A DNA stretch of 64,000 nucleotides, taken from positions 1 to 64,000 of the forward strand of contig NZ_JABASV010000002.1 of assembly GCF_016107625.1 (NCBI RefSeq), in the 5' to 3' direction. Shown here one piece after another: positions 26,971 to 39,196 of the stretch (position 1 is its first letter; each line of letters begins with the position of its first letter). The stretch comes from Vreelandella alkaliphila (lineage in GTDB: Bacteria > Pseudomonadota > Gammaproteobacteria > Pseudomonadales > Halomonadaceae). The notes under the pieces were generated by a model. The model was not told the DNA's origin. It made no database searches and saw only the letters and a list, made by a program, of their open reading frames with translations. The position numbers and the translations under genes are program-made.

Positions 26971-28623
26971 ATGCCAGCACTAAGGTCACTCAAACTTACT
27001 CCATGGTTGCCACTGCTCGTGATCGGCATCTGTCTTGGCTATGCCCTCACCGTGCTTACTCGGCTACCTTGGTGGACACTATTTTTCACAGCCGCCGTGT
27101 GGGTAGGCTTCGGCATCAAGTTACGCTGGGGAGCACCGCTAAACGCCCGCTACCGCCCGGTGTGGCCTTGGTCGCTGGTGCCGCTCAGCTTGCTAGGCAT
27201 TTATATCTACTTGGCTGACAGCTTTGGCAATGTTGATTTAGGTGCGGTATTTTTCCATCTTCAAGCGGGCATGGCCGAACATGGCGGTGCTGGAAAAATG
27301 ATCACTGCCGTTATTTACACAATGAGCGTAATCGCAGTGCTGGCATCCGTTACCTGGATCACGCGGCATGATCAGCGATGGCGGCTAACTGAACGCTTCG
27401 TTGCACTTCTCTTATTAGCAGCAAATCCAATGCTCTACGGTTTAGGGCAGCGCAGCGCAGCCATTGTAACGGACGATGGTGCTTGGCTAGATCGCCGTTA
27501 CGTGCCGCCGCCCACGGAAGATCAAACCAATGCGCCTAACCTTCTGGTCATGTATCTGGAAAGCATTGAGCGTACGTATAGCAATGAACTATTTGGTGAT
27601 GCTTACGCTGACTTAACCGCGTTAGGCGAACGCGGGCTGGTCTTTGAAGGTATCCAGCAAATGGAAAACACCGGCTGGACCATGGCAGGCATGATTGCTA
27701 GCCAGTGTGGCGTGCCGCTGATGCCTGCGGGACTTTTGCACGACAGTCAGTTCGAGCCGATTTCCAAAGTAGTTCCCGGCGTCGATTGCCTGGGTGATGT
27801 GTTAGCGGCTCAAGGCTATCGGCTTAGCTACTTGGGTGGAGCTAGTGCTCAGTTTGCCGGTAAAGGACTTTTCTATCGCGGCCATCAGTTTAATACGGTA
27901 AAGGGAAAGGAAGAGCTTTCAGCGCAACTCAATGACCCAGAATACATAAATAGCTGGGGTCTATACGATGACACACTTTACGATTTTACTGTGGATGAGA
28001 TTCGTCGTTTGAGTGAAGAAGATGACGGCCCATGGGCAGTGGTTAATCTAAGCATTGCTGGTCACGCCCCTAACGGTTTTCCCTCCCAGACATGCCTAGA
28101 CCGTCAGGGTGAATTCGATGGCCAAGATATCTTATATTCGGTGAAATGTTCAGCAAGTCAGGCGCGTGACCTTATTGAGCGTCTTGAACAAGAAGGCCTG
28201 CTCGAAAATACATTGGTTGTCGTGCTCAGCGACCACCTTACGATGCGAGTATCCGTTTGGGATCAGCTGACAACATTAGATCGAGACAATACGCTGATCA
28301 TGCTGGGCACAGACATCACACCGTTGACGGTACGTCGGGGAGCGACAATGTTAGACGTATTTCCGACTATTTTGGATGCTATGGATCTCCCCCTGAGCGG
28401 TAACCGTGCAGGGCTTGGAGCATCTCTACTTAGTAGTCAACCAACGCTGGTTGAAACGCATGGGCTTGAGGTGCTTAACGAGCGACTCCGGGAAGAGACC
28501 GCCTTACAGCACCGTCTTTGGGAAGGACTAACCCCTCAACGGCGCGAACCTCAAGCAAGCGCCGACCAACAAGTCATAGAAACGCCTGCTGATCAGGCTG
28601 ATGAAGTCGAGATTATGCGCTAA
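26971..28623 (+). CDS. OpgB/MdoB-like phosphoglycerol transferase (alkaline-phosphatase superfamily)
   Basis: Inner-membrane enzyme of 550 residues. Four or so membrane segments (within residues 10-155) precede a periplasmic sulfatase-fold domain. MYLESIERTY, the catalytic-threonine region NTGWTMAGMIASQCG, and the metal motif VLSDHL follow the E. coli OpgB pattern closely. OpgB moves phosphoglycerol from phosphatidylglycerol to osmoregulated periplasmic glucans. It lacks the long C-terminal region of E. coli OpgB. A good GGGAG site precedes ATG 26971. Phosphoethanolamine transfer to lipopolysaccharide is a possible alternative, given the neighbours. Confidence 0.8.
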   Translation: MPALRSLKLTPWLPLLVIGICLGYALTVLTRLPWWTLFFTAAVWVGFGIKLRWGAPLNARYRPVWPWSLVPLSLLGIYIYLADSFGNVDLGAVFFHLQAGMAEHGGAGKMITAVIYTMSVIAVLASVTWITRHDQRWRLTERFVALLLLAANPMLYGLGQRSAAIVTDDGAWLDRRYVPPPTEDQTNAPNLLVMYLESIERTYSNELFGDAYADLTALGERGLVFEGIQQMENTGWTMAGMIASQCGVPLMPAGLLHDSQFEPISKVVPGVDCLGDVLAAQGYRLSYLGGASAQFAGKGLFYRGHQFNTVKGKEELSAQLNDPEYINSWGLYDDTLYDFTVDEIRRLSEEDDGPWAVVNLSIAGHAPNGFPSQTCLDRQGEFDGQDILYSVKCSASQARDLIERLEQEGLLENTLVVVLSDHLTMRVSVWDQLTTLDRDNTLIMLGTDITPLTVRRGATMLDVFPTILDAMDLPLSGNRAGLGASLLSSQPTLVETHGLEVLNERLREETALQHRLWEGLTPQRREPQASADQQVIETPADQADEVEIMR

Positions 28624-29659
28624 CGTTAGCGCCATTAGCGCGCTGACTATCGACACTCATCGCTCGGTACACTTGCTCCACGCCTAAATCATTCAGACAG
28701 TTGGTATGCCCCAGCGGGCAGGTACGCTTAAAGCAAGGTGAGCAGGAAAGCGCCAGATAGTGAATGACAGCATTATCGGTTAAGGGGGGGGTGTAAGCAG
28801 GAGATGAAGAGCCGTACAGAGCGTGAATGCGCACGCCTACCGCGGCGGCAACGTGCATTAAGCCTGAATCGTTGGTGACCACCTGACGGCAGTCTGCCAA
28901 TAGATCTACCGCATCCGCCAATTGGGTTTTGCCGCATAAGTTATGCGCATGGGGCAACCCTTTCACAATGCTATCTCCGGCGGCATGATCTTTCGGCCCG
29001 CCAAACACACGCACCTCAAATCCATCCTTAACCAGTCGCACCGCTAACGCATGGAAATAGCCTAACGGCCACTGCTTAGCGGGCCCGTACTCCGCTCCGG
29101 GCATCATACCGATGGCTGGACGCGACGATAGCGCATGAGTAAGACGTAAATTGACCAAGTTATTTCGATCAATCGTTAAACGCGGTGTCGGAATCTCAAA
29201 TTCGCCTTGTATGGCTTCTTCCAGCGGCAGGCCCAGAGAAACAAACCGCTTAACCGTTTGATCCAACACCTGCTTATCCAACTTGCGGCGCTCTTTCAAT
29301 AAGCCGTAACGGTGTTCACCCAAAAAACCGATGCGCTCGGGAATACGTGCCATAAAGGGCACCAGCGCCGCTTTCCAAGAGCGTGGCAGAACAATGGCAC
29401 GATCAAAGCGTCCTCGTAAACGGGCAGCCAGCTCACGGCGGCTGGCTAGGCCAAATTCACCATGCCCTACTGCCAATGGAAGCACCTCGTCTACCTCAGG
29501 CATACGCTCCAAAATAGGCTGTGACCATGCCGGAGCGACCACCCCCAGGGTTGCCCCTGGGTTACGGTCTTTCAAGGTCATAAACAGGCTTTGCGCCATC
29601 ACCATATCGCCGACCCACGAAGGGCCGACCACCAATATGCGCTTGGCAGAATTAGCCAT
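28613..29659 (-). CDS. waaF: lipopolysaccharide heptosyltransferase II
   Basis: GT9 enzyme that adds the second heptose. The 348-residue protein has [16 protein letters not shown] near the N-terminus, [14 protein letters not shown] at mid-protein, and [13 protein letters not shown] in the donor site, all typical of WaaF. A Cys-containing segment ([14 protein letters not shown]) is also usual for this family. It overlaps hldD by 8 bases on the same strand, and its 3' end overlaps the convergent OpgB-like gene by 11 bases. Confidence 0.95.
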   Translation of the reverse strand: MANSAKRILVVGPSWVGDMVMAQSLFMTLKDRNPGATLGVVAPAWSQPILERMPEVDEVLPLAVGHGEFGLASRRELAARLRGRFDRAIVLPRSWKAALVPFMARIPERIGFLGEHRYGLLKERRKLDKQVLDQTVKRFVSLGLPLEEAIQGEFEIPTPRLTIDRNNLVNLRLTHALSSRPAIGMMPGAEYGPAKQWPLGYFHALAVRLVKDGFEVRVFGGPKDHAAGDSIVKGLPHAHNLCGKTQLADAVDLLADCRQVVTNDSGLMHVAAAVGVRIHALYGSSSPAYTPPLTDNAVIHYLALSCSPCFKRTCPLGHTNCLNDLGVEQVYRAMSVDSQRANGANVSA

Positions 29660-30608
29660 TTAGCCACTCCAAGTAGGCTTTCACACCCTGGGCAACGGTT
29701 TTGAACTCAACATCGCAACCAGAGGCACGCAGATTGCTGATATCTGCACGCGTGTAACTTTGATAGCGGCCTTTTAGTTCTTCAGGGAAAGGTATGTAGT
29801 CAATTTCACCCTGACCATAAAAATCGATTACAGCCTCGCCAATAGCTTTGAAAGGCTCGGCTCGCCCAGTGCCCAAATTAAAAATACCGGACGCATGAGG
29901 GTTATCTAAAAACCACAGGTTGACAGCCACCACATCGCCAACGAAAACAAAGTCGCGACTCTGCATTCCCGCCTCATAACCGCCGTAAGCCCCAAACAGC
30001 TTTAACGTTTCCCCATTGCGAATTTGTAAATGGTTATGGTAGGCGACACTCGCCATCTTGCCCTTATGCTGTTCACGGGGGCCATAAACATTGAAATAGC
30101 GAAAGCCAACCACTTGTGTCGTCAACTCATCCCAGCGAGAGCGCACGTGCTGATCAAACAGCAGCTTAGAGTAGCCATAGACGTTGAGCGGTTTTTCGTG
30201 CTCAGGCGCCTCTTTAAACACCTCACTACCGCCGTAAGTAGCCGCCGATGAAGCATATAGAAATGGAATGCCTAACGCTTCACAGTAGTTAAGCAGCACT
30301 TTTGAGTACTCGAAGTTATTCTCCATCATGTAGTGCCCATCCCACTCCGTCGTATCGGAGCACGCACCCTCATGGAAAATAGCATCAATGGTCGGCAAAT
30401 CGACTGACTCACCTCGCAATGCCGCCTTAATCCGCGCTAGAAAATCATCTTTATCCAGATAATCGGCCAACGTGCAGTCAGCTAAATTGACGAACTTAGT
30501 GCCGTCACGCAGGTCATCAACCACCATCACATCATCGCGGCCACGAGCGTTCAGCGCTTTGACAATATTGGCACCGATAAAACCAGCCCCGCCTGTTACA
30601 ACGATCAT
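29652..30608 (-). CDS. hldD: ADP-L-glycero-D-manno-heptose-6-epimerase
   Basis: Last step of ADP-heptose synthesis. The 318-residue short-chain dehydrogenase-like epimerase has the NADP motif [11 protein letters not shown] at residue 6, a catalytic Tyr/Lys pair in YGYSKLLFD near residue 143, and the [10 protein letters not shown] segment. It is first in the hldD-waaF unit. Length is that of the family. It is divergent from glyQ. Confidence 0.97.
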   Translation of the reverse strand: MIVVTGGAGFIGANIVKALNARGRDDVMVVDDLRDGTKFVNLADCTLADYLDKDDFLARIKAALRGESVDLPTIDAIFHEGACSDTTEWDGHYMMENNFEYSKVLLNYCEALGIPFLYASSAATYGGSEVFKEAPEHEKPLNVYGYSKLLFDQHVRSRWDELTTQVVGFRYFNVYGPREQHKGKMASVAYHNHLQIRNGETLKLFGAYGGYEAGMQSRDFVFVGDVVAVNLWFLDNPHASGIFNLGTGRAEPFKAIGEAVIDFYGQGEIDYIPFPEELKGRYQSYTRADISNLRASGCDVEFKTVAQGVKAYLEWLNG

Positions 30609-30718
30609 CTCGTTCTCCTCACCAAAAACAGCTCTGTTGGCTAACGTGCCTATAACCCATCTCTCTGTGATTGTATACTTGACGGCCTATGAATTCATGG
30701 CCAACGGTGCTTTCCGCG

Positions 30719-31678
30719 ATGAGTGTCTCGACAAACCAATCGACACCCGATGTGTCGACCTTTCAAGGCTTGATCCTTGCTCTGCAACAATACTGGGCAG
30801 AACAGGGCTGTGTCATTCTCCAACCTCTCGATATGGAAGTCGGCGCGGGCACCTTCCACCCTGCCACCTTCCTACGGGCAATTGGTCCAGAAACCTGGAA
30901 CGCGGCCTATGTGCAGCCTTCCCGCCGTCCAACAGACGGCCGCTACGGTGAAAACCCCAACCGCCTACAGCACTATTACCAGTTTCAGGTGGTAATGAAG
31001 CCATCGCCCAGCAATCTTCAGGATCTCTATTTAGGCTCTTTAAAGCGCCTGGGGCTCGATCCTCTCGTCCATGACATACGCTTCGTGGAAGATAACTGGG
31101 AATCCCCTACCCTAGGTGCCTGGGGCCTAGGTTGGGAAGTGTGGCTCAACGGTATGGAAGTCACTCAGTTTACTTATTTCCAGCAGGCAGGCGGCATTGA
31201 ATGCTACCCCGTTACTGGTGAGCTCACCTACGGGCTTGAGCGTATCGCCATGTACCTGCAAAACGTCGATAGCGTATATGACTTGGTATGGGCCATTGCC
31301 CCCGACGGCAGCAAGGTCAGCTACGGCGATGTTTATCTTCAGAATGAACGTGAGCAGTCGGCGTATAATTTTGAGCATGCTGACGTTGATCAGCTATTTG
31401 CCGCCTTTGACCACCAGGAAAAAGAGTGCAGTAAGCTTCTGATAGCCAACCTGCCGCTGCCTGCCTATGAGCAAGTTCTGAAAGCGTCCCATACGTTTAA
31501 CCTGTTAGATGCTCGTCATGCGATTTCCGTGACCGAACGGCAGCGCTTTATTCTGCGCGTTCGCACCATGGCACGGGATGTCGCCACTGCCTATTTTGAG
31601 TCTCGTAAAGCAGAAGGATTCCCAATGGCGCCCGAAGCCCTACGCCGCGAACTACTAGCCGACCAGGGAGACGCATAA
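30719..31678 (+). CDS. glyQ: glycine--tRNA ligase alpha subunit
   Basis: Catalytic subunit of the bacterial alpha2beta2 glycyl-tRNA synthetase. [27 protein letters not shown] and the highly conserved [18 protein letters not shown] stretch are present. ATG 30719 gives 319 residues; an ATG at 30689 is in frame but the ten added residues are not typical. The stop overlaps the glyS start (TAATG), so the two subunits are translated together. Confidence 0.97.
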   Translation: MSVSTNQSTPDVSTFQGLILALQQYWAEQGCVILQPLDMEVGAGTFHPATFLRAIGPETWNAAYVQPSRRPTDGRYGENPNRLQHYYQFQVVMKPSPSNLQDLYLGSLKRLGLDPLVHDIRFVEDNWESPTLGAWGLGWEVWLNGMEVTQFTYFQQAGGIECYPVTGELTYGLERIAMYLQNVDSVYDLVWAIAPDGSKVSYGDVYLQNEREQSAYNFEHADVDQLFAAFDHQEKECSKLLIANLPLPAYEQVLKASHTFNLLDARHAISVTERQRFILRVRTMARDVATAYFESRKAEGFPMAPEALRRELLADQGDA

Positions 31679-33744
31679 TGGCTGTTGATACGCTTCTATT
31701 AGAACTAGGTGCCGAAGAGCTTCCCCCCGCTGCGCTAGATACACTTTCCGATGCATTTGCTGCAGGCATCGAAAAAGGCCTGCAAGAAGCCGAGATTTCC
31801 TTCCAAAGCATCGCTGCTTACGCGACCCCGCGCCGTTTAGCAGTACAGGTTAGCGGGCTTGCAGACAAGCAGCCTGACCGTGAGGTTGAGCGTCGTGGCC
31901 CTGCCCTAGCCGCTGCATTCAAGGACGGCGTGCCCACCAAAGCAGCCGAAGGTTTCGCGCGTTCTTGCGGCGTCAGCGTTGATGAGCTGATTCACTTAGA
32001 AACCGATAAAGGTACTTGGCTTGGTTTCCGCGAACAGCAGCAAGGCGAGACGGTACAGGCGCTGCTGCCAGAGATGGTTCGCAAAACGCTACAATCGCTA
32101 CCGGTACCTAAGAATATGCGCTGGGGTTCGTCACGCGTTGAGTTCTCCCGCCCAGTTCACTGGCTAGTTGCCCTGTATGGCAGCGACGTCATTGCCGCAG
32201 AAGCGCTTGGCCTTCAGGCCAGCCGTACCACCTTTGGCCACCGCTTCCATGCGCCAGATGCCATACAGCTTGAACATGCCGATGACTACCTAGCCGCACT
32301 GGAAAATGCCTACGTCCTAGCCGATCGCCAGCGGCGCCGCGAACGCATCCGTGAGCAGGTATTAGCTGAAGCAGAGGTTCAAGAAGCCAATGCCGTTATC
32401 GACGAAGAGTTGTTGGTAGAAGTCAGCGGCCTGGTCGAATGGCCAGTCGCATTAACCGGCAGCTTCGATGAACGCTTTCTGGAAGTGCCCGCCGAGTGCT
32501 TAATCTCGTCCATGAAGGCTAACCAAAAGTACTTCCACCTGCTGGATGACCAAGGCAAGCTGAAACCGCTGTTCATTACTATTTCGAACATCGACAGCGC
32601 TGATCCGCAACAGGTGATTTCCGGCAATGAAAAGGTCATTCGCCCACGCCTGGCCGATGCGGCCTTCTTCTACGAAACTGACCGGAAGCGTACTCTCGCC
32701 TCACGTATTCCTCAGTTGGAAAGCGTGGTATTCCAACAACAGTTAGGCACCTTGGCTGACAAAGCACGTCGTAGCACAGCGATAGCAACGTATATTGCCG
32801 AGCACATTAATGCAGATGTGAGCCACGCCCAGCGCGCAGTGGCACTGGCCAAGTGCGATTTGGTCACCGAGATGGTGCTCGAGTTCCCAGAACTTCAGGG
32901 CATTATGGGCCGCTATTATGCCGAACAGGATGGTGAGCCAGCTGAGGTTGCTCAGGCATTAGAAGAGCAGTATCTGCCCCGCTTTGCCAGTGACGACATT
33001 CCACAAAGCCTTGCAGGCCAAGCGCTAGCATTGGCTGACCGGCTAGATACCCTGGTTGGCATCTTTGGTATTGGCCAGCGCCCAACCGGCGCAAAGGATC
33101 CGTTTGCCCTACGCCGTGCCTCTATAGGTGTGCTTAACATCCTGGTCAAAGGTCAGCTTAATTTAGATCTTCGCGAGCTACTCAGCGTAGCCGCAGAACA
33201 GCACCAAGGCCTGCCTAAGGCTGAAGGCTTGGTGGAAGATGTATTGACCTACATGCTGGACCGCTTCCGCGCCTGGGGCCAAGAAGAAGGTATTAGTGCT
33301 GAAATGTACTTGGCGGTACGCGCTCGCCCAGTAACTAAACCGCTGGATTTTGCTCGCCGCTTGCGTGCCGTTAAGGCCTTTGCACAGCGGGAAGAAGCCG
33401 CTGCTTTGGCTGCCGCGAACAAGCGGGTTTCTAATATCCTTAGCAAGCAGGAACACAACGGTAGTACCCAGGTTGATCAGAGCCTACTTCAGGAAGAGGC
33501 TGAGAAGACGCTGTTCAATGCAGTAACAGCCAGTCAGCAGCAAGTAGCCCCGTTATTTTCATCCGGCGACTACCAGCAGGCACTAGATGCGCTGGCAACA
33601 CTACGTGAACCTGTCGATGCTTTCTTCGATCAGGTAATGGTCATGGCCGATGACGACGCTGTCCGCCATAACCGCTTGGCACTGCTTGCCAGTCTGCAAG
33701 CTCTGTTCCTTGAAGTGGCGGATATTTCCCAGCTGCCACAATAA
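31678..33744 (+). CDS. glyS: glycine--tRNA ligase beta subunit
   Basis: Beta subunit of 688 residues, the usual length; it binds the tRNA and edits or positions it. N-terminal LLLELGAEELPP, FGHRFHAP, ANQKYFHL and VIRPRLADAAFFYE are characteristic, and the HD-like central part and C-terminal anticodon-binding domain (from about 575) are present. It is followed by an intrinsic terminator. Confidence 0.97.
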   Translation: MAVDTLLLELGAEELPPAALDTLSDAFAAGIEKGLQEAEISFQSIAAYATPRRLAVQVSGLADKQPDREVERRGPALAAAFKDGVPTKAAEGFARSCGVSVDELIHLETDKGTWLGFREQQQGETVQALLPEMVRKTLQSLPVPKNMRWGSSRVEFSRPVHWLVALYGSDVIAAEALGLQASRTTFGHRFHAPDAIQLEHADDYLAALENAYVLADRQRRRERIREQVLAEAEVQEANAVIDEELLVEVSGLVEWPVALTGSFDERFLEVPAECLISSMKANQKYFHLLDDQGKLKPLFITISNIDSADPQQVISGNEKVIRPRLADAAFFYETDRKRTLASRIPQLESVVFQQQLGTLADKARRSTAIATYIAEHINADVSHAQRAVALAKCDLVTEMVLEFPELQGIMGRYYAEQDGEPAEVAQALEEQYLPRFASDDIPQSLAGQALALADRLDTLVGIFGIGQRPTGAKDPFALRRASIGVLNILVKGQLNLDLRELLSVAAEQHQGLPKAEGLVEDVLTYMLDRFRAWGQEEGISAEMYLAVRARPVTKPLDFARRLRAVKAFAQREEAAALAAANKRVSNILSKQEHNGSTQVDQSLLQEEAEKTLFNAVTASQQQVAPLFSSGDYQQALDALATLREPVDAFFDQVMVMADDDAVRHNRLALLASLQALFLEVADISQLPQ

Positions 33745-33787
33745 GACACTGTGCCGCTATCGGTTCACTCAGCTCAAATCGCAACAG

Positions 33788-33822
33788 AAAGCCCGGCTGC
33801 TCGAAAGCCGGGCTTTTTTGCT
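33788..33822 (+). terminator. intrinsic terminator after glyS
   Basis: Stem AAAGCCCGGCT/AGCCGGGCTTT with a short loop, followed by a T run (33788-33820). Confidence 0.85.
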
Positions 33823-33879
33823 TTTCAAATTTGTATTACCTCTTTTCTCCAGACTAAACTCGGAGTTATGCCGACTAAT

Positions 33880-33895
33880 TGTTTCACGTGAAACA
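33880..33895. promoter_or_regulatory. parS centromere site 1
   Basis: Perfect 16-bp palindrome TGTTTCACGTGAAACA, the chromosomal parS consensus bound by ParB (Spo0J). It lies in the intergenic region between glyS and the kinase-like gene. Confidence 0.95.
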
Positions 33896-33985
33896 CCAAG
33901 GTAAAATTAGAAGCGTAATCACAGCGCCATTTCCTTGTAAAAGGTCGATGGTCATAACTTGCTTTTATCGCCATGGAAACGGCCT

Positions 33986-34783
33986 ATGTATGACTTATTT
34001 TTGCTTGATACTCTCCCTCAGCAACAGACTAACATTGCGCCTTATACGCTTAACACACAAAGAGTATGGCTAAAAAAGGCGACGAAAAGAAATTCACGTC
34101 TTGCCTATCTGCCGCTTACCCTATTAGCTAAGTGGCTAAGTATCGAAGCACTTAAACCAGTCCCTAACTTAGGGGGTGAACAAAGCGTTGCCTTAGAAGC
34201 CGCTCGAATTAAATCTCTCTCAAAGGCAGGAATAGCAGTCCCGACTATATTAGCTGAAACCCCCCAAGCACTACTTCTTGCTGATGTAAGTGACACAGAA
34301 GAGCCTTCTCAAACGCTGCTAGATAAATTACTGACTGCCGAAAGTGTCAATGAAATTGATCACTACCTTCAGATGAGCACTCAGGCGCTGAATGATGTTC
34401 ACGCAAAACAGTGTTACTTAAGCGAAGCCTTTGCCCGAAATATATTGGTCAGTAAAGAGGGTATTGTCTTTATCGATTTTGAGACCGATCCGGGCACCTA
34501 TCATGAGCTAACAAACTGCATGGTCCGCGATTGGCACTGCTTTATCTTCTCTCTCTATGGCAAACTAAGCACTCATGCCCCTCATATTGAGCGTTTAACG
34601 CCAGCCCTACTTGACGGATTGAGACAGTCGCAACCAAAGGTTCAAGAACGCTTCATTAGCACGCTCTCACGTTTTAAGCGCTTAGGTCGTATCCCCTTTC
34701 ATCGTTTAGGTAGTGATGGAAAGAAAATTGCAGTCACCCTTAATGCACTGTCCATTCTTGACCAACAGCTACGTAGCCAATAG
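33986..34783 (+). CDS. kinase-fold protein of unknown function upstream of gmhB
   Basis: A 265-residue protein with an apparent lipopolysaccharide/aminoglycoside-kinase fold: an N-terminal lobe with VPNLGGEQSVALEAARIKSL, then AFARNILV and VFIDFETDP in place of the usual catalytic loop and DFG. The catalytic HxD aspartate is not visible (the loop reads CYLSEAFARN). In Pseudomonas a similar gene sits in the same place next to gmhB and glyS. ATG 33986 has GGAAA upstream; a TTG at 33959 is in frame. It is 9 bp from gmhB, so a role in lipopolysaccharide core phosphorylation is plausible but unproven. Confidence 0.7.
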   Translation: MYDLFLLDTLPQQQTNIAPYTLNTQRVWLKKATKRNSRLAYLPLTLLAKWLSIEALKPVPNLGGEQSVALEAARIKSLSKAGIAVPTILAETPQALLLADVSDTEEPSQTLLDKLLTAESVNEIDHYLQMSTQALNDVHAKQCYLSEAFARNILVSKEGIVFIDFETDPGTYHELTNCMVRDWHCFIFSLYGKLSTHAPHIERLTPALLDGLRQSQPKVQERFISTLSRFKRLGRIPFHRLGSDGKKIAVTLNALSILDQQLRSQ

Positions 34784-34792
34784 AAGGACGCT

Positions 34793-35371
34793 ATGTCCAT
34801 TACTTCAGACTCATCAAGGCTCCCTGCAGCCTGCCTAGTCATTCTTGATCGTGACGGTGTTATCAATCACGATTCTGATGCTTATATTAAATCACTAGAA
34901 GAGTGGGTCCCCTACCCTTCAGCGATCGATGCTATTGCACAACTAAACAAGGCAGGATATACCGTGGCAATAGCTACCAATCAGTCGGGTATTGCACGGG
35001 GCTATTACGATGAGGCAACGCTCCATTCAATGCATGATCGCTTAATAGCACTGGTTGAAGCGAAAGGTGGACGTATTGCCCATATTGCTTACTGCCCTCA
35101 CGGCCCCGATGATCAATGCGCTTGTCGAAAACCCTTGCCAGGATTACTTTTGCAAATTCAGCAGCAATTAGGAATGGATAGCCTCACCGGCAGTTGGATG
35201 GTCGGTGACAGCCTACGAGATCTCAAAGCGGGTGAATCAGTAGGATGTCGTCCAGTGTTGGTCAGAACAGGTAAAGGAGAGAAAACGCTAGCCAGTCATA
35301 CTAATCTTGAAAATACGCTTGTTTATCCAGATCTAGCTGCATTTGCAGATTGGCTATGCCAACAGCAGTAA
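34793..35371 (+). CDS. gmhB: D-glycero-beta-D-manno-heptose 1,7-bisphosphate 7-phosphatase
   Basis: HAD-family phosphatase between the two HldE steps. The 192-residue enzyme has the nucleophile motif LDRDGVIN near residue 19, ATNQSG (motif 2), and a Zn-binding cysteine/histidine cluster CPHGPDDQCACRKP near residue 102, then VGDSLRDLKAG (motif 4). AGAAGGA precedes ATG 34793. It is followed by a bidirectional terminator shared with gyrB. Confidence 0.95.
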   Translation: MSITSDSSRLPAACLVILDRDGVINHDSDAYIKSLEEWVPYPSAIDAIAQLNKAGYTVAIATNQSGIARGYYDEATLHSMHDRLIALVEAKGGRIAHIAYCPHGPDDQCACRKPLPGLLLQIQQQLGMDSLTGSWMVGDSLRDLKAGESVGCRPVLVRTGKGEKTLASHTNLENTLVYPDLAAFADWLCQQQ

Positions 35372-35419
35372 TGGGGTTTCTTTCTTCCGTCCCCTTCCTC
35401 TCTCTACTCTAGACACGCA

Positions 35420-35462
35420 AAAAAACGCCGCTCCCATTTAATTAGGCGCGGCGTTTTATTTT
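35420..35462. terminator. bidirectional terminator between gmhB and gyrB
   Basis: Stem AAAACGCCGC (35422-35431) with GCGGCGTTTT (35448-35457), A-run before and T-run after, serving both convergent genes. Confidence 0.8.
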
Positions 35463-35495
35463 TCATTTGACTGAGTTTATTAGTGCCTATCGCAC

Positions 35496-35511
35496 TGTTT
35501 CACGTGAAACA
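35496..35511. promoter_or_regulatory. parS centromere site 2
   Basis: Perfect TGTTTCACGTGAAACA, 17 bp beyond the gyrB stop codon. Confidence 0.95.
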
Positions 35512-35527
35512 CACGCTGATAAACACA

Positions 35528-37987
<2,460 letters not shown>

Positions 37988-39091
37988 CTACCCGTCCGGC
38001 AGTAATTGGCTTAACCCTTGACTGGACTGTTTCACGTGAAACATCCCGGCATCTGTTGAGGGTTCCCATATACCACGAAGCGCGGAGGGTTCGACGCTTG
38101 TAATAAATGCCTGACACTGCATCTTTTCAAGCAAATTGCAAAACCGACCTCGGTGCGTGCTATCTAGCTCCGCTGGTAAATCGTCGATTAAGTAGATGCA
38201 GTGTCGTTGTGTGGTACTTTCCAGAAGCCGCCCCTGGGCAAGCTTTAATGCACTAACCACCAGCTTTTGCTGGCCTCTGGAAAGGACTTCAACAGCAGGC
38301 TGCTTGTTTATTCTGATTCGCAAGTCTGCTCGCTGCGGCCCCTGCTGGGTAAAGCCCATTTGCTGATCCGCTTGACGACTATCCTGCAAAACCTCCGCAA
38401 GTGCGCGCTGCTTATCCCAGCCTCTTACATAACGCAGCGTTAAATCGGGTAGAGAGATCAGCTCCTTTAAGGTTTCATCGAATACCGGCAAGAACTCGTT
38501 GAACCATGCTTGCCTGAGTGCATCCATCTGCTCCCCCCAGGTAGCTAACTCATACTCCCATACCGCTATTTCGCTTGGGACTATTCTACCACGCCTAAGG
38601 AGCGCATTCCGATGTTTCACCGCGCGACGCGTTCGCTTCCATGCGTCGAGAAAGGAGTGTTTCACGTGAAACACTCCCCAATCCAAAAACTCTCTGCGAC
38701 CTGCGGGCGATCCTTCGAGAAGGCGAAAGGCATCTGGATTTATTAGCTGCAACGGCATAGCTTCAACCAGTTCGGCCAAGCGGACGCCTTTCTCTCCACG
38801 CAAACGCAACTCTAGCTCGCGCTGTGCGCGCATTCTTCTCACACCAAGCGTAACCTCAGGGTCTCCTGCCAAACGGCCGTAGAGCGTCATATAGGGCGCC
38901 TCAGACTGTATAGCATGTTTGAGCTGGCGAGTCCGGAAAGAGCGCCCCATTCCTAAGATATGAATACCTTCCAGCAGGCTTGTTTTACCACTGCCGTTAA
39001 CGCCGTATATCACATTAATACGGGATGCAGGGCACATCTCAACTGGCGCTAAATTACGCAGCCCCTGAAGATTTAACCGAGACACACTCAT
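37988..39091 (-). CDS. recF: DNA replication and repair protein RecF
   Basis: SMC-like ATPase that helps load RecA at gaps. The 367-residue protein has the Walker A GVNGSGKTSLLE near residue 31, the signature segment LSRGQQKLVVSALKLAQG, and Walker B IYLIDDLPAELD. Two perfect parS sites (38028-38043, 38658-38673) lie inside the gene and are read as FHVKQ and FHVKH, so the protein has adapted to contain the ParB sites. Confidence 0.97.
   Translation of the reverse strand: MSVSRLNLQGLRNLAPVEMCPASRINVIYGVNGSGKTSLLEGIHILGMGRSFRTRQLKHAIQSEAPYMTLYGRLAGDPEVTLGVRRMRAQRELELRLRGEKGVRLAELVEAMPLQLINPDAFRLLEGSPAGRREFLDWGVFHVKHSFLDAWKRTRRAVKHRNALLRRGRIVPSEIAVWEYELATWGEQMDALRQAWFNEFLPVFDETLKELISLPDLTLRYVRGWDKQRALAEVLQDSRQADQQMGFTQQGPQRADLRIRINKQPAVEVLSRGQQKLVVSALKLAQGRLLESTTQRHCIYLIDDLPAELDSTHRGRFCNLLEKMQCQAFITSVEPSALRGIWEPSTDAGMFHVKQSSQGLSQLLPDG
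38028..38043. promoter_or_regulatory. parS centromere site 3 (inside recF 3' end)
   Basis: Perfect TGTTTCACGTGAAACA, encoding FHVKQ near the RecF C-terminus, a poorly conserved region of the protein. Confidence 0.95.
38658..38673. promoter_or_regulatory. parS centromere site 4 (inside recF)
   Basis: Perfect TGTTTCACGTGAAACA, encoding FHVKH in the middle of RecF. Confidence 0.95.
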
Positions 39092-39196
39092 TAACGACTG
39101 CCAGTAAATAAGACCATAAAACCTGCCATCCTTTAAAACGCGAAAACGGCGCTTCTGCCATCAGAAGCGCCGCCCTCATTAGCCAGCTATTGCGGG

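Noticed and set aside
30472-30951. 159-codon plus-strand ORF across the hldD-glyQ region
   Set aside because: Overlaps the start of hldD in antisense and glyQ out of frame.
33879-34073. ORF starting MFHVKH at the first parS site
   Set aside because: Its N-terminus is the translated parS palindrome, it overlaps the kinase-like gene in another frame, and has no ribosome-binding site.
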